Positions 37,571 through 47,716 are shown, numbered from the stretch's first letter. The stretch is DNA of 64,000 nt from Agromyces rhizosphaerae (GCF_027925245.1 NZ_BSDP01000001.1:434001-498000); one strand, 5' to 3'. Numbers and translations are program-made. The notes: generated from the letters alone by a model not told the origin.

Positions 37571-38320
37571 CTACTCGAGGAGTCCGTCCTCCGCCACGCG
37601 GCGGGTGAGGTCGCTCTTGCGACTCGCGGGGCGGTCGAGGCGCGCGTACTTCTCCCGCACTCGCCGCAGGTACGTCTTCACGGTCTCATAGCTCACGCCC
37701 ATCGCGTCGGCGACCTCGGTGGTCGTGCGTCCCGCGACGTAGAGTCGCACGGCGGTGAGCTCCGATCCGCTCAGGGCCGGCGCCGGGATCCGCGGCGTCT
37801 CCGAGCCGACCTCGTCCGCCGAGTCCGCCACGCCGAGCCATGGTGCGAACGCCACGGCGCCCCAGCCGACCGCCCCGTCGGGGGCACGGCCGGCGGCGCC
37901 GTCCCCGCGGACGCGTGAGAGCACCAGCCGCACCACGTCGAGCACGCGGGTGCCCGGCACCGACTTCGGCACGAATGCCGCCGCCCCCGCGTCGAGCGCG
38001 CGGCTGCGCGCCTCCCGGGAGTCGAGCGCGCTGACCACGACGACCGCCGCGCCGGCCGCCCTGCAGGTGCGCACCCTGGACTCGATCGACACCGGTTCGG
38101 CGAGCTGGAAGTCCATGACCACGAGGTCGACGGGGAATCTCGGCGAACGGACGAGCTCGAGCCAGGTCGTGGCGCGCACGGCCACCTCGAGGTCGGGCGC
38201 GTGCCGCTCCACCCACGAGATGATGCCGTCGAGCACCACCGCGTGGTCGTCGAGCACCGCCACGGTCGCCCGCGGCTCGCTCGGCACCGGTTCCGTCCGG
38301 CGGCCGCTCTCAGCCCGCAT
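37571..38320 (-). CDS. NarL/LuxR family response regulator
   Basis: 249 residues. Receiver domain with acidic pair Asp24-Asp25, phospho-acceptor Asp70 (LVVMDFQLA) and Lys119 (AAFVPKS). A Pro/Ala-rich linker (about 140-182) then a LuxR helix-turn-helix (about 184-236, GSELTAVRLYVAGRTTTEVADAMGVS in part). The DNA-binding targets are unknown. Its start overlaps the stop of the pseudokinase-like gene by 11 bases; the partner kinase is most likely the gene at 39455-40618. Confidence 0.92.
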   Translation of the reverse strand: MRAESGRRTEPVPSEPRATVAVLDDHAVVLDGIISWVERHAPDLEVAVRATTWLELVRSPRFPVDLVVMDFQLAEPVSIESRVRTCRAAGAAVVVVSALDSREARSRALDAGAAAFVPKSVPGTRVLDVVRLVLSRVRGDGAAGRAPDGAVGWGAVAFAPWLGVADSADEVGSETPRIPAPALSGSELTAVRLYVAGRTTTEVADAMGVSYETVKTYLRRVREKYARLDRPASRKSDLTRRVAEDGLLE

Positions 38321-39458
38321 ACGCCAGCTCCAGGTGGATGGACGCGTCGCCGAGTCGCAGTTCGGCCCGGTCGAAACTCACGCGCACGACCCCGAGGAAG
38401 TTCTGCGCCTCGGTGCGCAGGCCCGGCCGATTCGCCACTCCGGTCGCGGTCACCGCGACGAGGCACCCCGGCGGGTCGTCGTGGACCCGCAGCTCGAGCG
38501 CATCGCTGGTCACCTGGCCGCCCGACAGCCACGCGACCACCGCCGCGACGGTGGCGCGCTGCGCCTCGGGGAGCCGGCTCGCGGCGCCGTGCGGGTCGTC
38601 GAGCGTGATGCGCGTCGTGCCGCGCCCGAGCTCCACCCCGACGAGATCGTCGAGCCAGGTGGCATCCGCCCCCTCGACCAGTGCCGAGCGGAGCTGGTGC
38701 GCGAGCTCCCGCGCGCGATCCGCCTGCGCCGGCGTGACCTGGCCGGTCCTGGTGACCTCCGCGAGCAACGGCAGCACGTCTCGACCGAGCACCGTGACGC
38801 GGCCCTCCTGCACGGTCCGGGCGATGCCGGCGCGGACCTCGCGGTCGCGGGAGAGGACCGCGATCGCGGCGCGGCGGTCGAAGGCGAGCACCTCGTCCAC
38901 CACTGCGCGCGAGTAGCCGGCCGCGGCTGCGCCGAGCACGAGCACGGGCAGCGCGGCCACCACGACGAACGCCGGCAGGGGTGCGTCGATCGTGGAGTAC
39001 TGCGCGGACTCGAGGGTGAGGATGCCGAGGATGCCCGCCGAAACCCCGCACGCCGTGAGCAGCGACTGCCACGTGCAGTACGGAGCCAGCGAGACCAGCA
39101 TGAGCCCGACGACCACCGGCCCGGCGTCGTCGGAGACCAGCTGGTTCGCCCCCGCGGTGCTGGCGCTCTCGGCGATCGCGGCCCCCAGCGCGAGCGCCAT
39201 GACCACCCAGAGCCGCTCGTTCGACATGGGCGCCAGGCGCGGCGAGGTCCACACGATGACGCTCACCGCCGCCGCGACCGTGAAGCCGATCGCCATCGCC
39301 GCCAGCACCGGCCCGACGACCTCGTCGGAGTGGGCGGCGACGGCGACCACCATGCCGACGGCGGCGAGGCCGACGTGTCCGATCGCGAGCCCCCAGGTCG
39401 CGACCGAGGCGACCGGGTCGACCGACTGCTGCGTGAGACGCAGCCGCTCCCCGGTCAC
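38310..39458 (-). CDS. membrane protein with degenerate kinase-like C-terminus
   Basis: 382 residues: about six hydrophobic helices (to about 185), then a soluble part that is laid out like the end of a histidine kinase but has no His box, N-box or GxG. It shares ESASTAGANQLVSDD (97-111) and DATWLDDL (265-272) with the C-terminal half of the 651-residue protein at 40710-42665, so they are paralogues. The GTG overlaps the kinase stop (GTGA). Probably an accessory sensor or regulator of the kinase. No family name comes to mind. Confidence 0.75.
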   Translation of the reverse strand: MTGERLRLTQQSVDPVASVATWGLAIGHVGLAAVGMVVAVAAHSDEVVGPVLAAMAIGFTVAAAVSVIVWTSPRLAPMSNERLWVVMALALGAAIAESASTAGANQLVSDDAGPVVVGLMLVSLAPYCTWQSLLTACGVSAGILGILTLESAQYSTIDAPLPAFVVVAALPVLVLGAAAAGYSRAVVDEVLAFDRRAAIAVLSRDREVRAGIARTVQEGRVTVLGRDVLPLLAEVTRTGQVTPAQADRARELAHQLRSALVEGADATWLDDLVGVELGRGTTRITLDDPHGAASRLPEAQRATVAAVVAWLSGGQVTSDALELRVHDDPPGCLVAVTATGVANRPGLRTEAQNFLGVVRVSFDRAELRLGDASIHLELAYAG

Positions 39459-40618
39459 CGGCCCGCCCCCGGCACGGCGAGCAGCACCGTCGTCCCGACG
39501 CCGGGCGTGGACCAGAGCTGCACCTGGCCGCCCACCTGCTCGATGCGCCCGCGCACGGACGCGCGGATGCCCAGCCGGTCCTCGGGCACCCCGGCGGGGT
39601 CGAACCCGCTCCCGTCGTCGACGACGGCGACGGTCAGCTCGTCGCCGTCGGTCGCCACGGCGACCTCCGCCTCGCGCGCGCCCGAGTGGTCGGCCACGTT
39701 CACCAGGCACTGCGCGATCGCATCGCGAAGGGCCTCGGACGTCTCCGGGCGCAGGCGGTCGAGCGCCTCGGGGGTGCCCGACACCCGGACCTCCAGCCCG
39801 TGGCGCTGCGCCACCGAGACCGCCGACTGCAGCGCCGACGGCCCGGGATCGCGCGCCTCCTCGCTCCAGTCGCGGCCCACGATCAGCTCGAGGTCGTGCA
39901 GGATCGCCGAGCGCAGTGCGGGGTCGAGCGGTCCGGACCCCCGCCCGCCGAGGGCGAGCAGATGGTTGAGCGCGGTGTCGTGCAGCCGCGCGGTCGCGCG
40001 CGCCTCGAACTCGCGCCGGATCGCGATCTCGCGCACGACCCGCTGCGCCCGATGCAGCCCCGCCGCCTGCCGCCGGCCCGAGTGCAGGTTGCGGACGTCG
40101 TACACGCGCACGGTCAGCACGAGCGCGAATGCGATCGTCGCCGGCAGGTTCACCACCCACGGCAGCCCCGCCACGGCGATGGCCGTGCCGAGCGCGACCA
40201 TCCCGACGAGGTACGACAGCACCGCCCACCAGACGGCGATCGACGACCGCGTCCTGGGCGTGCCGGCGAGGATGATGACGAGCCAGGGCACCGCGACCAG
40301 GATGGTGCTGGCGAAGCCCGGCAGCGGGAACGCCGTGAGCACGAGGGTCGCCACCACGTACGTCGCGACGCCGCCGACGACGAGGTGCAGCGCGCTCCCC
40401 CATGCCGACGGGCGGAGCACGACGAGCGCGAGCGTGGCGGCCGAGGCGCTCAGCACGCCGAACGCGGACCAGGCCTCGGGGCCGCCCGCCATCACGGCCG
40501 AGACCAGCGCCATCAGCCAGGCCGGCCCGAGCGCGGCGTATGCACCCCACCGCATGCTCGTCGTCAGCGCCCGCCCGAACACCTCTGCGACCTGATCGCG
40601 CGAGGTGCCGGTGGACAT
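39455..40618 (-). CDS. sensor histidine kinase (HisKA_3/NarX-like)
   Basis: 387 residues. Five to six membrane helices (about 24-170), dimerisation His213 in ARLHDTALNHL, and an intact HATPase: Asn308 (CLVNVADHSG), Asp334-Gly336-Gly338 (DDGSGFDP), then GIRASVRGRIEQVGGQVQLWSTPGVGTTV. Signal unknown; the sensing part is membrane-embedded with no large extracellular domain. Ribosome site GGAGAAGG before the ATG; the minus-strand GATAAT at 40714-40709 may be its own -10. Operon: kinase, kinase-like protein, response regulator, tdk. Confidence 0.92.
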   Translation of the reverse strand: MSTGTSRDQVAEVFGRALTTSMRWGAYAALGPAWLMALVSAVMAGGPEAWSAFGVLSASAATLALVVLRPSAWGSALHLVVGGVATYVVATLVLTAFPLPGFASTILVAVPWLVIILAGTPRTRSSIAVWWAVLSYLVGMVALGTAIAVAGLPWVVNLPATIAFALVLTVRVYDVRNLHSGRRQAAGLHRAQRVVREIAIRREFEARATARLHDTALNHLLALGGRGSGPLDPALRSAILHDLELIVGRDWSEEARDPGPSALQSAVSVAQRHGLEVRVSGTPEALDRLRPETSEALRDAIAQCLVNVADHSGAREAEVAVATDGDELTVAVVDDGSGFDPAGVPEDRLGIRASVRGRIEQVGGQVQLWSTPGVGTTVLLAVPGAGR

Positions 40619-40709
40619 GGGCCGCCTTCTCCATGTGGTCGCGCGTCACGCGAGTGCGCCGCGCGGCGTCGGATGGTTCGCCGACGGACGCGGCGACTGC
40701 GTCCGCCGA

Positions 40710-42665
40710 TTATCGCAGTTCGGGCGCCACGCGCGCCAATGCCGGCGTCAGCGCGGCGAGCGGCTGCGTGATCGGCTCGATGCGCGGCCCGTCCTCGCGG
40801 TGCCGGAGCACGACCCGCACGGCCTCCGGGTCGGAGATCAGTGCGGCGCGGTCGAAGGCCCCGCGCAGCGCCTGCACCATCGGGTCGACGATCCGGGACG
40901 ACGCGACCGGGTCCGCCGGGGGCGGGGCCTGCACGGTGAGCGTCCACTCCCCCGGTTCGGGCGCGACCACGTGCACGCGCACGGTGCCGCGGCGGGAGAG
41001 CCGCGCGAGCGACTCGATGAGCGAGGCGAGGCTGTCGCGCTGCGTCTCGCCGAGCCGGTCGGCCAGCCCGCAGTCGTCGTCGACCACGATGCGCGCCGAG
41101 TCGCGGGAGGCGAGCCGGGCGAGGTCGTCGAGCCAGGTCGCATCGGAACGGCAGGCGGATGCCACGCGCAGGCGTGCGGCCAGCCGGCGCGCCTGCCCGA
41201 CCTGCTCCGCCGTCAGCTCGTCCGACGCCGCCACGCGCGCGAGCAGTGGCATCGCCTCGGCCTCGAGGACGTCGATGCGGTCGGCGCACGCGGAGCCGGC
41301 CGGCGCCCCTTCGGGCGCATCCGACACCACCTTCCCGCGGCGGCGACGGCGGCGGCCGAACTCGCTCGCGAGGATCTCACGGTCGCGGTGCATCACGTGC
41401 CGCGCGAACGACGCGGAGAACGCGACCGCGGCGGCCGTGGCGACCATCACCGGTGCCGCGGCCACGACCGAGAAGGTGGGCACGGGCGCGACGATCGACA
41501 CGAATGCGGCGGAGCCCGCAGCGATCGCGGCGGCCGCGGCGGTCGCCGCCGCGCCCACGGAGACCGCGGTGCGCCAGGAGGCGAACGGGGCGAGCAGCAC
41601 GATGAGCAGCCCGGCCAGGGCGGTGCCGAAGTCGTCGTAGAGCAGCGTGTTGGCACCCACCGTGCTCACGTTCTCGGCGAGCGCCGCGGCGATCGCGAGT
41701 GCCACCGCGAGCCCGTACCGGTCGCCGGGAATCGGCGAGCGCCTCCGGTCCGCGGCCGCGCGGATGGCGACCGCCCAGGCAGCGGCGAGGAGCACGAAGG
41801 CGAGGCCGGCCGCGGCCGGATTGCGGATCTCGTCGCGGTGGCCGACGGTGACGAGCGCCGCGAATGCCAGGGCCAGCACCCCGCCCGCGCACAGCACTGC
41901 GCAGGCGAGTCGCCCGCCGGCCGGATCGGCCGCCGCGGCGCTCGGGGCGCTCCTCGGCCCGAGCGGGCCCACGCCCGCCCCGGCGATACGGGCGCGCGTC
42001 CGGCGGGAGAGACGGCCCGGCTCCGTGTCGGCGACCGCCGAGAGTTGGTCGCGGCAGCGCTCGAACAGGCGCGTGACGGCCTGCTCGCCGCGTGTCGAAC
42101 GGGACGCGGGCGTGGCCGGGCGGCGCAGTGCGACGACGAGCTGCAGCACGCGGAGGGCGAGGAGCATCGCGAACACCGCGATCGTGCCGGAGTTGGGCGC
42201 GAAGACGTGACCGCCCACGAGGGCGGCCGCGTTGACGGCCGCGCCCGCAGCCACGTACCCGATCGTCGTCCAGACGATCGACGTCACCGCGCGGCGGGTC
42301 GCCCCGAGCGCGAGGAACATCGCCGCAGCGGGGAGCGCCGTGCGGAGGGTGTTCGTGTCGGCCATCCGGTCGTCGAGGGTCATGACGGCCTGCGTCGCCG
42401 CGAACACGACGGTGGTGCCGACGACCAGCAGCACGATCCGATGCGCGACGCCGGGCCGGAACGCCACCAGCGCGACGGCCACACCGAGTGCGAGGAACCA
42501 GCCGAGGGCCACGAGCGCGACCTGCGACCACTCGCCGGTGCGGAACACGACGGAGAGCGCGGCGATGACGATCATGACGCCGACGCACGCGGCGGACGCG
42601 GCGAGGGATGCCGAGCTGACGGCGCGCGCGAACACGGGTTCGGCGGCCGGGACGCGATCGATCAT
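40710..42665 (-). CDS. two-part membrane protein resembling fused degenerate kinase and its paralogue
   Basis: 651 residues. The first half (1-230) has six helices and a cytoplasmic stretch, like the membrane half of the adjacent kinase, but stops before any catalytic module. The second half (about 255-651) is a paralogue of the 382-residue protein: ENVSTVGANTLLYDD (331-345), DATWLDDL (508-515) and the same order of helices and soluble end. No His, N-box or Gly-rich loop is seen. Start ATG 42665; ATG 42707 is possible. The stop lies 90 bases upstream of the kinase start on the same strand. Function unknown. Confidence 0.75.
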   Translation of the reverse strand: MIDRVPAAEPVFARAVSSASLAASAACVGVMIVIAALSVVFRTGEWSQVALVALGWFLALGVAVALVAFRPGVAHRIVLLVVGTTVVFAATQAVMTLDDRMADTNTLRTALPAAAMFLALGATRRAVTSIVWTTIGYVAAGAAVNAAALVGGHVFAPNSGTIAVFAMLLALRVLQLVVALRRPATPASRSTRGEQAVTRLFERCRDQLSAVADTEPGRLSRRTRARIAGAGVGPLGPRSAPSAAAADPAGGRLACAVLCAGGVLALAFAALVTVGHRDEIRNPAAAGLAFVLLAAAWAVAIRAAADRRRSPIPGDRYGLAVALAIAAALAENVSTVGANTLLYDDFGTALAGLLIVLLAPFASWRTAVSVGAAATAAAAAIAAGSAAFVSIVAPVPTFSVVAAAPVMVATAAAVAFSASFARHVMHRDREILASEFGRRRRRRGKVVSDAPEGAPAGSACADRIDVLEAEAMPLLARVAASDELTAEQVGQARRLAARLRVASACRSDATWLDDLARLASRDSARIVVDDDCGLADRLGETQRDSLASLIESLARLSRRGTVRVHVVAPEPGEWTLTVQAPPPADPVASSRIVDPMVQALRGAFDRAALISDPEAVRVVLRHREDGPRIEPITQPLAALTPALARVAPELR

Positions 42666-42728
42666 TGGTTCCGGTCGGTCTGCGCGGCGGCTGCCCTGGG
42701 GGAGCATCCGATCCGCTTTCGGGTGGGT

Positions 42729-44246
42729 TCAGAACAGCGTAGGCGGTCCCGCAGCACCACGCACATCGGCTTCCCACAGGGTCGGCGCGCTGGTACTGTG
42801 CGCCGGGCCGCCCGTGACCGGACTCTCCTCGCCGTGCGCCAGCCCGTGCGCGCGCAGGAGCGGGCGCACACGCGCGGCCAGCCACCTGCGGTACTCCTTC
42901 GGCGGCTCGGCGGCTCGGCCGGGGTACATCGCGCGATACTTCGGCAGCAGGTCGGGGTGCTCGCGCGCGAGCCACTGCAGGTACCACTCCTTGACCCCGG
43001 GCTTCAGCCGCAGCGCCGTGTGCACCACGCTCGTCGCGCCCGCCTCGCTCGCCCGGCGGAGTGCCTCGTCGAGGTGGGCCCGGGTGTCCGTGAGGTACGG
43101 CAGAATCGGCATCAGGAACACGCCGCAGTCGAGCCCCGCCTCGCGCACGGCCCGCACGGTCGCGAGGCGCGCCGGCGCGGTCGGGGTGCCGTGCTCGACG
43201 GACTGCTGCAGCTCGTCGTCGTAGATCGCGATCGACATCGCGATGTCGACGCTCACGTGCCGCGAGGCATCCGCCAGCCTGTCGAGGTCGCGCCGCAGGA
43301 GGGTGCCCTTGGTGAGGATGCTGAACGGCGTGCGGCTCGCCGTGAGCTCGTCGATGATGCGCGGCATGAGCGCGTAGCGACCTTCCGCGCGCTGGTACGG
43401 GTCGGTGTTGGTGCCCAGGGCGACCGGATGCCGCTGCCAGCTCGCCCGCCCGAGCTCCTTGCGCAGCACGTCGCCGACGTTGACCTTCACCACGATCTGC
43501 CGGTCGAAGTCGTCGCCGCCGTCGAGGTCGAGGTACTCGTGCGTCGGCCGGGCGAAGCAGTTGTGGGAGACGACCCCGTTGGCGATGAAGTCGCCGGTGC
43601 CGGTCGTGATGTCGATCATGTCGACGGTCTCGCCGAGATCATCGATTCCGACGACCCGCAGGTCGGCGTGCGTCTTGACCGCGTCGCCCACGAGATCGCG
43701 GGCAGGTCCGGTACCGAAGCCCTGCAGACGGTTGTTCGTCGTGAGATGCGGGCGCTGCCCCGACTCCGACGGGCGGATGTACTTCCAGCCGCGGTCGGTC
43801 AGGAAGCGGTGATCCGCGCTGCCGATCACCTCCGTGCCGTCCGCCAGTCGCACGCGGTGGGCGCGCTTCCTGGTCGACCAGACCGCCGAGACGGTGGTCG
43901 ACACGTAGCGCCGGTAACTGCCGCGGCGCTCGGTGCCGATGACGCGATCGCCGATGCGGATCGACGAGAGCGTCTTGTGGCGACCATCCGCCATCAGGAT
44001 GAGCGTGTCAGGGTGCAGGCAGTATGAGCAGGCATGGCTGCAGCCACGGTACGGGTTGATCGTCCAGCCGAAGGGCATGCGACTCGGGCCCGGCACCTTG
44101 TTCAGCGCGGACTTCGCGAGCACCTCGTGGAAGGTGATGCCCGCGAACTCCGGGGTCTGCACGCTGCGCACGAACCCGTCGAGGCGGCCGAGGCCGGGCA
44201 GCGCGGAGGCATCCTCGACCCCGAGCTCCTGACCGTTCCAGCGCAT
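42729..44246 (-). CDS. intein-containing Rv2578c family radical SAM protein
   Basis: 505 residues as translated, about 351 after splicing. The N-extein ends CSHACSY and the C-extein begins CFARPTHEYL, so splicing restores the CxxxCxxC cluster motif (Cys69, Cys73 and Cys230). The rest of the radical SAM barrel follows (NTDPYQRAEGRY, ILTKGTLLRRDLDRL). Related to the SplB/Rv2578c group, which I recall as DNA-damage-linked; the reaction is unknown. A consensus LexA box ends 9 bases upstream of the ATG at 44246, so it should be SOS-induced. It lies just downstream of the mqo gene on the same strand but has its own operator. Confidence 0.93.
   Translation of the reverse strand: MRWNGQELGVEDASALPGLGRLDGFVRSVQTPEFAGITFHEVLAKSALNKVPGPSRMPFGWTINPYRGCSHACSYCLHPDTLILMADGRHKTLSSIRIGDRVIGTERRGSYRRYVSTTVSAVWSTRKRAHRVRLADGTEVIGSADHRFLTDRGWKYIRPSESGQRPHLTTNNRLQGFGTGPARDLVGDAVKTHADLRVVGIDDLGETVDMIDITTGTGDFIANGVVSHNCFARPTHEYLDLDGGDDFDRQIVVKVNVGDVLRKELGRASWQRHPVALGTNTDPYQRAEGRYALMPRIIDELTASRTPFSILTKGTLLRRDLDRLADASRHVSVDIAMSIAIYDDELQQSVEHGTPTAPARLATVRAVREAGLDCGVFLMPILPYLTDTRAHLDEALRRASEAGATSVVHTALRLKPGVKEWYLQWLAREHPDLLPKYRAMYPGRAAEPPKEYRRWLAARVRPLLRAHGLAHGEESPVTGGPAHSTSAPTLWEADVRGAAGPPTLF
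43560..44021 (-). other. mini-intein (154 residues) inside the radical SAM gene
   Basis: Starts with Cys76 (CLHPDTLILMADG, block A) and ends VVSHN at Asn229, followed by Cys230 as +1 nucleophile. Block B-like GSADHRFLT and block F-like ITTGTGDFIANGV are present. There is no LAGLIDADG or HNH endonuclease, so it is splicing-only. The Asn codon is at 43562-43560. Cys1, terminal His-Asn and Cys+1 are all intact, so splicing should be active. Confidence 0.92.
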
Positions 44247-44254
44247 GCACCCAT

Positions 44255-44270
44255 TCGAACACACGTTCGA
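44255..44270. promoter_or_regulatory. LexA (SOS) box of the radical SAM gene
   Basis: TCGAACACACGTTCGA, a perfect match to the actinobacterial consensus TCGAAC-N4-GTTCGA, extended by one symmetric base on each side (44254-44271). It ends 9 bases before the radical SAM start at 44246. Confidence 0.9.
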
Positions 44271-44299
44271 ACGAAAGCGCCAGAGCGACGCGCGGGCGG

Positions 44300-45778
44300 C
44301 TACGCGGGGAGCTTCAGCGCCTTCGCGGTGCGCGCGAGCGAGGCCTTCGCCTTCTTCGGGTCGTCGGAGAGCCGCGAACCGAAGCTCGGCACCATGACGA
44401 GGATCATCGGCTCCCAGGCGTCCCACCGGTCGGGGAAGCACTTCTTCAGCACGTCGAACATGATCGGCGCGGCCGTCGAGGCGCCGGGCGAGGCGCCGAG
44501 GAGGCCGGCGATCGTGCCGTCGGCGCCCGTGATGACCTCGGTGCCGAACTGCAGCACGCCGCCCTTCTCGGGGTCGTGCTTCATGACCTGGACGCGCTGG
44601 CCGGCGGTGATGAGCTCCCAGTCGCGCGACTTCGCGGTCGGCATGAAGGCCCGCAGCGCGTTCATCTTCTGCTCGCGGTTCGCCAGCAGTTCGCCCACGA
44701 GGTACTTCATGAGGTCGAAGTTGCGGAACGCGACCTGCAGCATGGTGCCGAGGTTGTGCCAGCGCACCGAGAACGGCAGGTCGAACCAGGTGGAGCGCTT
44801 GAGGAACTTGGGCGTGAACCCGGCGAACGGACCGAACATGACGGATGCCTCGCCGTCGACCACGCGCGTGTCGAGATGCGGCACCGACATCGGCGGGGCG
44901 CCGACCGCGGCCTTGCCGTACACCTTGGCGTGGTGCTGGGCGACGATCTTGGGGTTGCGCGTGCGGAGGAACTGCCCGGAGATGGGGAAGCCGCCGTAGC
45001 CGCGGATCTCGGGGATGCCGGACTGCTGGAGGATCGGCAGGGCGCCGCCGCCCGCGCCGACGAAGACGAACTTCGCGTTCACGACGTGCGGGTAGTTGCC
45101 GACGGTGTGCCGCACCTTGAGGCGCCACGAGCCGTCCTTGCGGCGCCGGATGCCCTGCACCTCGTGGTTGAGGCGCACGGTCGCGCCCTGCGACTCGACG
45201 TGGGCGAACAGCAGCTTCGTGAGTTCGCCGAAGTCGACGTCGGTGCCCGACTCGATGCGCGTCGCCGCGACCTTCTGGCGGCGGTTGCGCTTCTTCGCCA
45301 TGAGCGGCGCCCATTCGGCGATCACGTCGATGTCGTCGGTGAACTCGATTCCCGCGAAGAGCGGCTCGTCCTTGAGCACCTCGTAGCGACGACGGAGGTA
45401 CTCGACGTTCGCCGCGCCGCGCACGAAGGTCATGTGCGGGGTCGGGTTGATGAACTTCGACGGGTCGGGCAGCGCCCCCGCGCCGACCAGGTGGGCCCAG
45501 AGCTGCCGGCTCACCTGGAACTGCTCGTTGATGCTGATCGCCTTGGCGGGGTCGACGGAGCCGTCTGCCTGCTCGGGCATGTAGTTCAGCTCGCAGAGCG
45601 CCGCGTGCCCCGTGCCCGCGTTGTTCCACGGGTTGGAGCTCTCCTGCGCGACCTCGCCGAGTCGCTCGAGCACGAGGATCGACCAGTCGGGCTGCAGTTC
45701 CCGGATGAGGGTGGCGAGGGTGGCGCTCATGATGCCCCCGCCGATCAGCACGACGTCGACGGTCTCCTCGGATTGCAC
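44300..45778 (-). CDS. mqo: malate:quinone oxidoreductase
   Basis: Membrane-associated FAD enzyme oxidising malate to oxaloacetate with quinone in the TCA cycle. 492 residues: FAD-binding VDVVLIGGGIMSATL, SSNPWNNAGTGHAALCELNY, and FVFVGAGGGALPILQ; full length for the family. GTG 45778 is preceded by TAGACT with a 7-base gap (leaderless); longer reading frames upstream are not supported. A perfect dyad GTGAGC-GGCG-GCTCAC (45792-45807) just upstream is a candidate regulator site. Divergent from the MerR gene. Confidence 0.95.
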   Translation of the reverse strand: MQSEETVDVVLIGGGIMSATLATLIRELQPDWSILVLERLGEVAQESSNPWNNAGTGHAALCELNYMPEQADGSVDPAKAISINEQFQVSRQLWAHLVGAGALPDPSKFINPTPHMTFVRGAANVEYLRRRYEVLKDEPLFAGIEFTDDIDVIAEWAPLMAKKRNRRQKVAATRIESGTDVDFGELTKLLFAHVESQGATVRLNHEVQGIRRRKDGSWRLKVRHTVGNYPHVVNAKFVFVGAGGGALPILQQSGIPEIRGYGGFPISGQFLRTRNPKIVAQHHAKVYGKAAVGAPPMSVPHLDTRVVDGEASVMFGPFAGFTPKFLKRSTWFDLPFSVRWHNLGTMLQVAFRNFDLMKYLVGELLANREQKMNALRAFMPTAKSRDWELITAGQRVQVMKHDPEKGGVLQFGTEVITGADGTIAGLLGASPGASTAAPIMFDVLKKCFPDRWDAWEPMILVMVPSFGSRLSDDPKKAKASLARTAKALKLPA

Positions 45779-45791
45779 GACGGACAGTCTA

Positions 45792-45807
45792 GTGAGCGGC
45801 GGCTCAC
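45792..45807. promoter_or_regulatory. dyad in the mqo/MerR divergent promoter region
   Basis: GTGAGC-GGCG-GCTCAC, 14 bases upstream of the mqo start and on the -10 side of its putative promoter. Possible operator; no protein assigned. Confidence 0.35.
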
Positions 45808-45913
45808 GGCCCGAATCGTGGGGTGGATGATACGCAGGCACGGCGAGCCGCCCGGGCTTCGGTAGCATCGGATGCGACGTTGGATACCATCACTCGCCAA
45901 TGCAGGGAGGCGC

Positions 45914-46543
45914 ATGCGCATCTCGGAGCTCGCCGCCGCGACCGGCGTCGCCGTCGCGACGCTCAAGTACTACCTGCGCGAGGGCCTGCTGCACGCCGGC
46001 GAGGCCCGCGGGGCGACCCAGGCCGACTACGACGCGACGCACGTGCGGCGGGTGCGGCTGATCCGCGCGCTCACGGGCTCCGTCGGGCTCAGCCTGCAGC
46101 AGGCGCGGGCGATCCTCGACCTGGTCGACGAGCCGGGCGACGACCTCTACGAGACCCTCGGCAGCGCGGTCTCGGCGCTCCCCCCGCCCACGGCCGAGCC
46201 GGACCCGTCCGAGCCGGACCCCCTCCCGCATGCGCGGGCCGCGATGGAACGGCTCGGCTGGCGGGTGCACCCGACGTACGCGGGAATGGCGCAGCTCGAT
46301 CGGGCGCTGGCCGCCGCGTCCGATGCGGGCCTGCCGATGACCGACGAGCGGTTGGACGCGTACGGGCGCGCGATGCACGACATCGCCGGGTTCGACCTCG
46401 AGCGGCTGCCCGGCGACGACCCCGCCGCATCCGTCGAGTACACCGTGCTCGGCACCGCGCTCTACGAGCCCGTGGTGCTCGCGCTGCGCAGGCTCGCGCA
46501 CCACGAGATCGCGGGGCGGATGCTGCACCCCGACGCCGACTGA
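45914..46543 (+). CDS. MerR family transcriptional regulator
   Basis: 209 residues: the N-terminal MerR winged helix (MRISELAAATGVAVATLKYYLREGLL, shown in part as ISELAAATGV and LKYYLREG), dimerisation helix, then a 120-residue C-terminal part with no Cys-rich metal site, so a small-molecule or protein signal is likelier than metal. AGGGAGG lies 3 bases before the ATG, an unusually short gap. It is divergent from mqo and may control it. Confidence 0.88.
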   Translation: MRISELAAATGVAVATLKYYLREGLLHAGEARGATQADYDATHVRRVRLIRALTGSVGLSLQQARAILDLVDEPGDDLYETLGSAVSALPPPTAEPDPSEPDPLPHARAAMERLGWRVHPTYAGMAQLDRALAAASDAGLPMTDERLDAYGRAMHDIAGFDLERLPGDDPAASVEYTVLGTALYEPVVLALRRLAHHEIAGRMLHPDAD

Positions 46544-46570
46544 CGGATCGGTCGCGCGCCGGCGAGGCCG

Positions 46571-47716
<1,146 letters not shown>

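Noticed and set aside
43560..44021. homing endonuclease inside the intein
   Set aside because: The 154-residue intein has no LAGLIDADG or HNH motifs; only splicing blocks are present.
40605..44027. 1140-codon plus-strand frame
   Set aside because: Antisense of the kinase and radical SAM genes, with low-complexity Arg/His composition.
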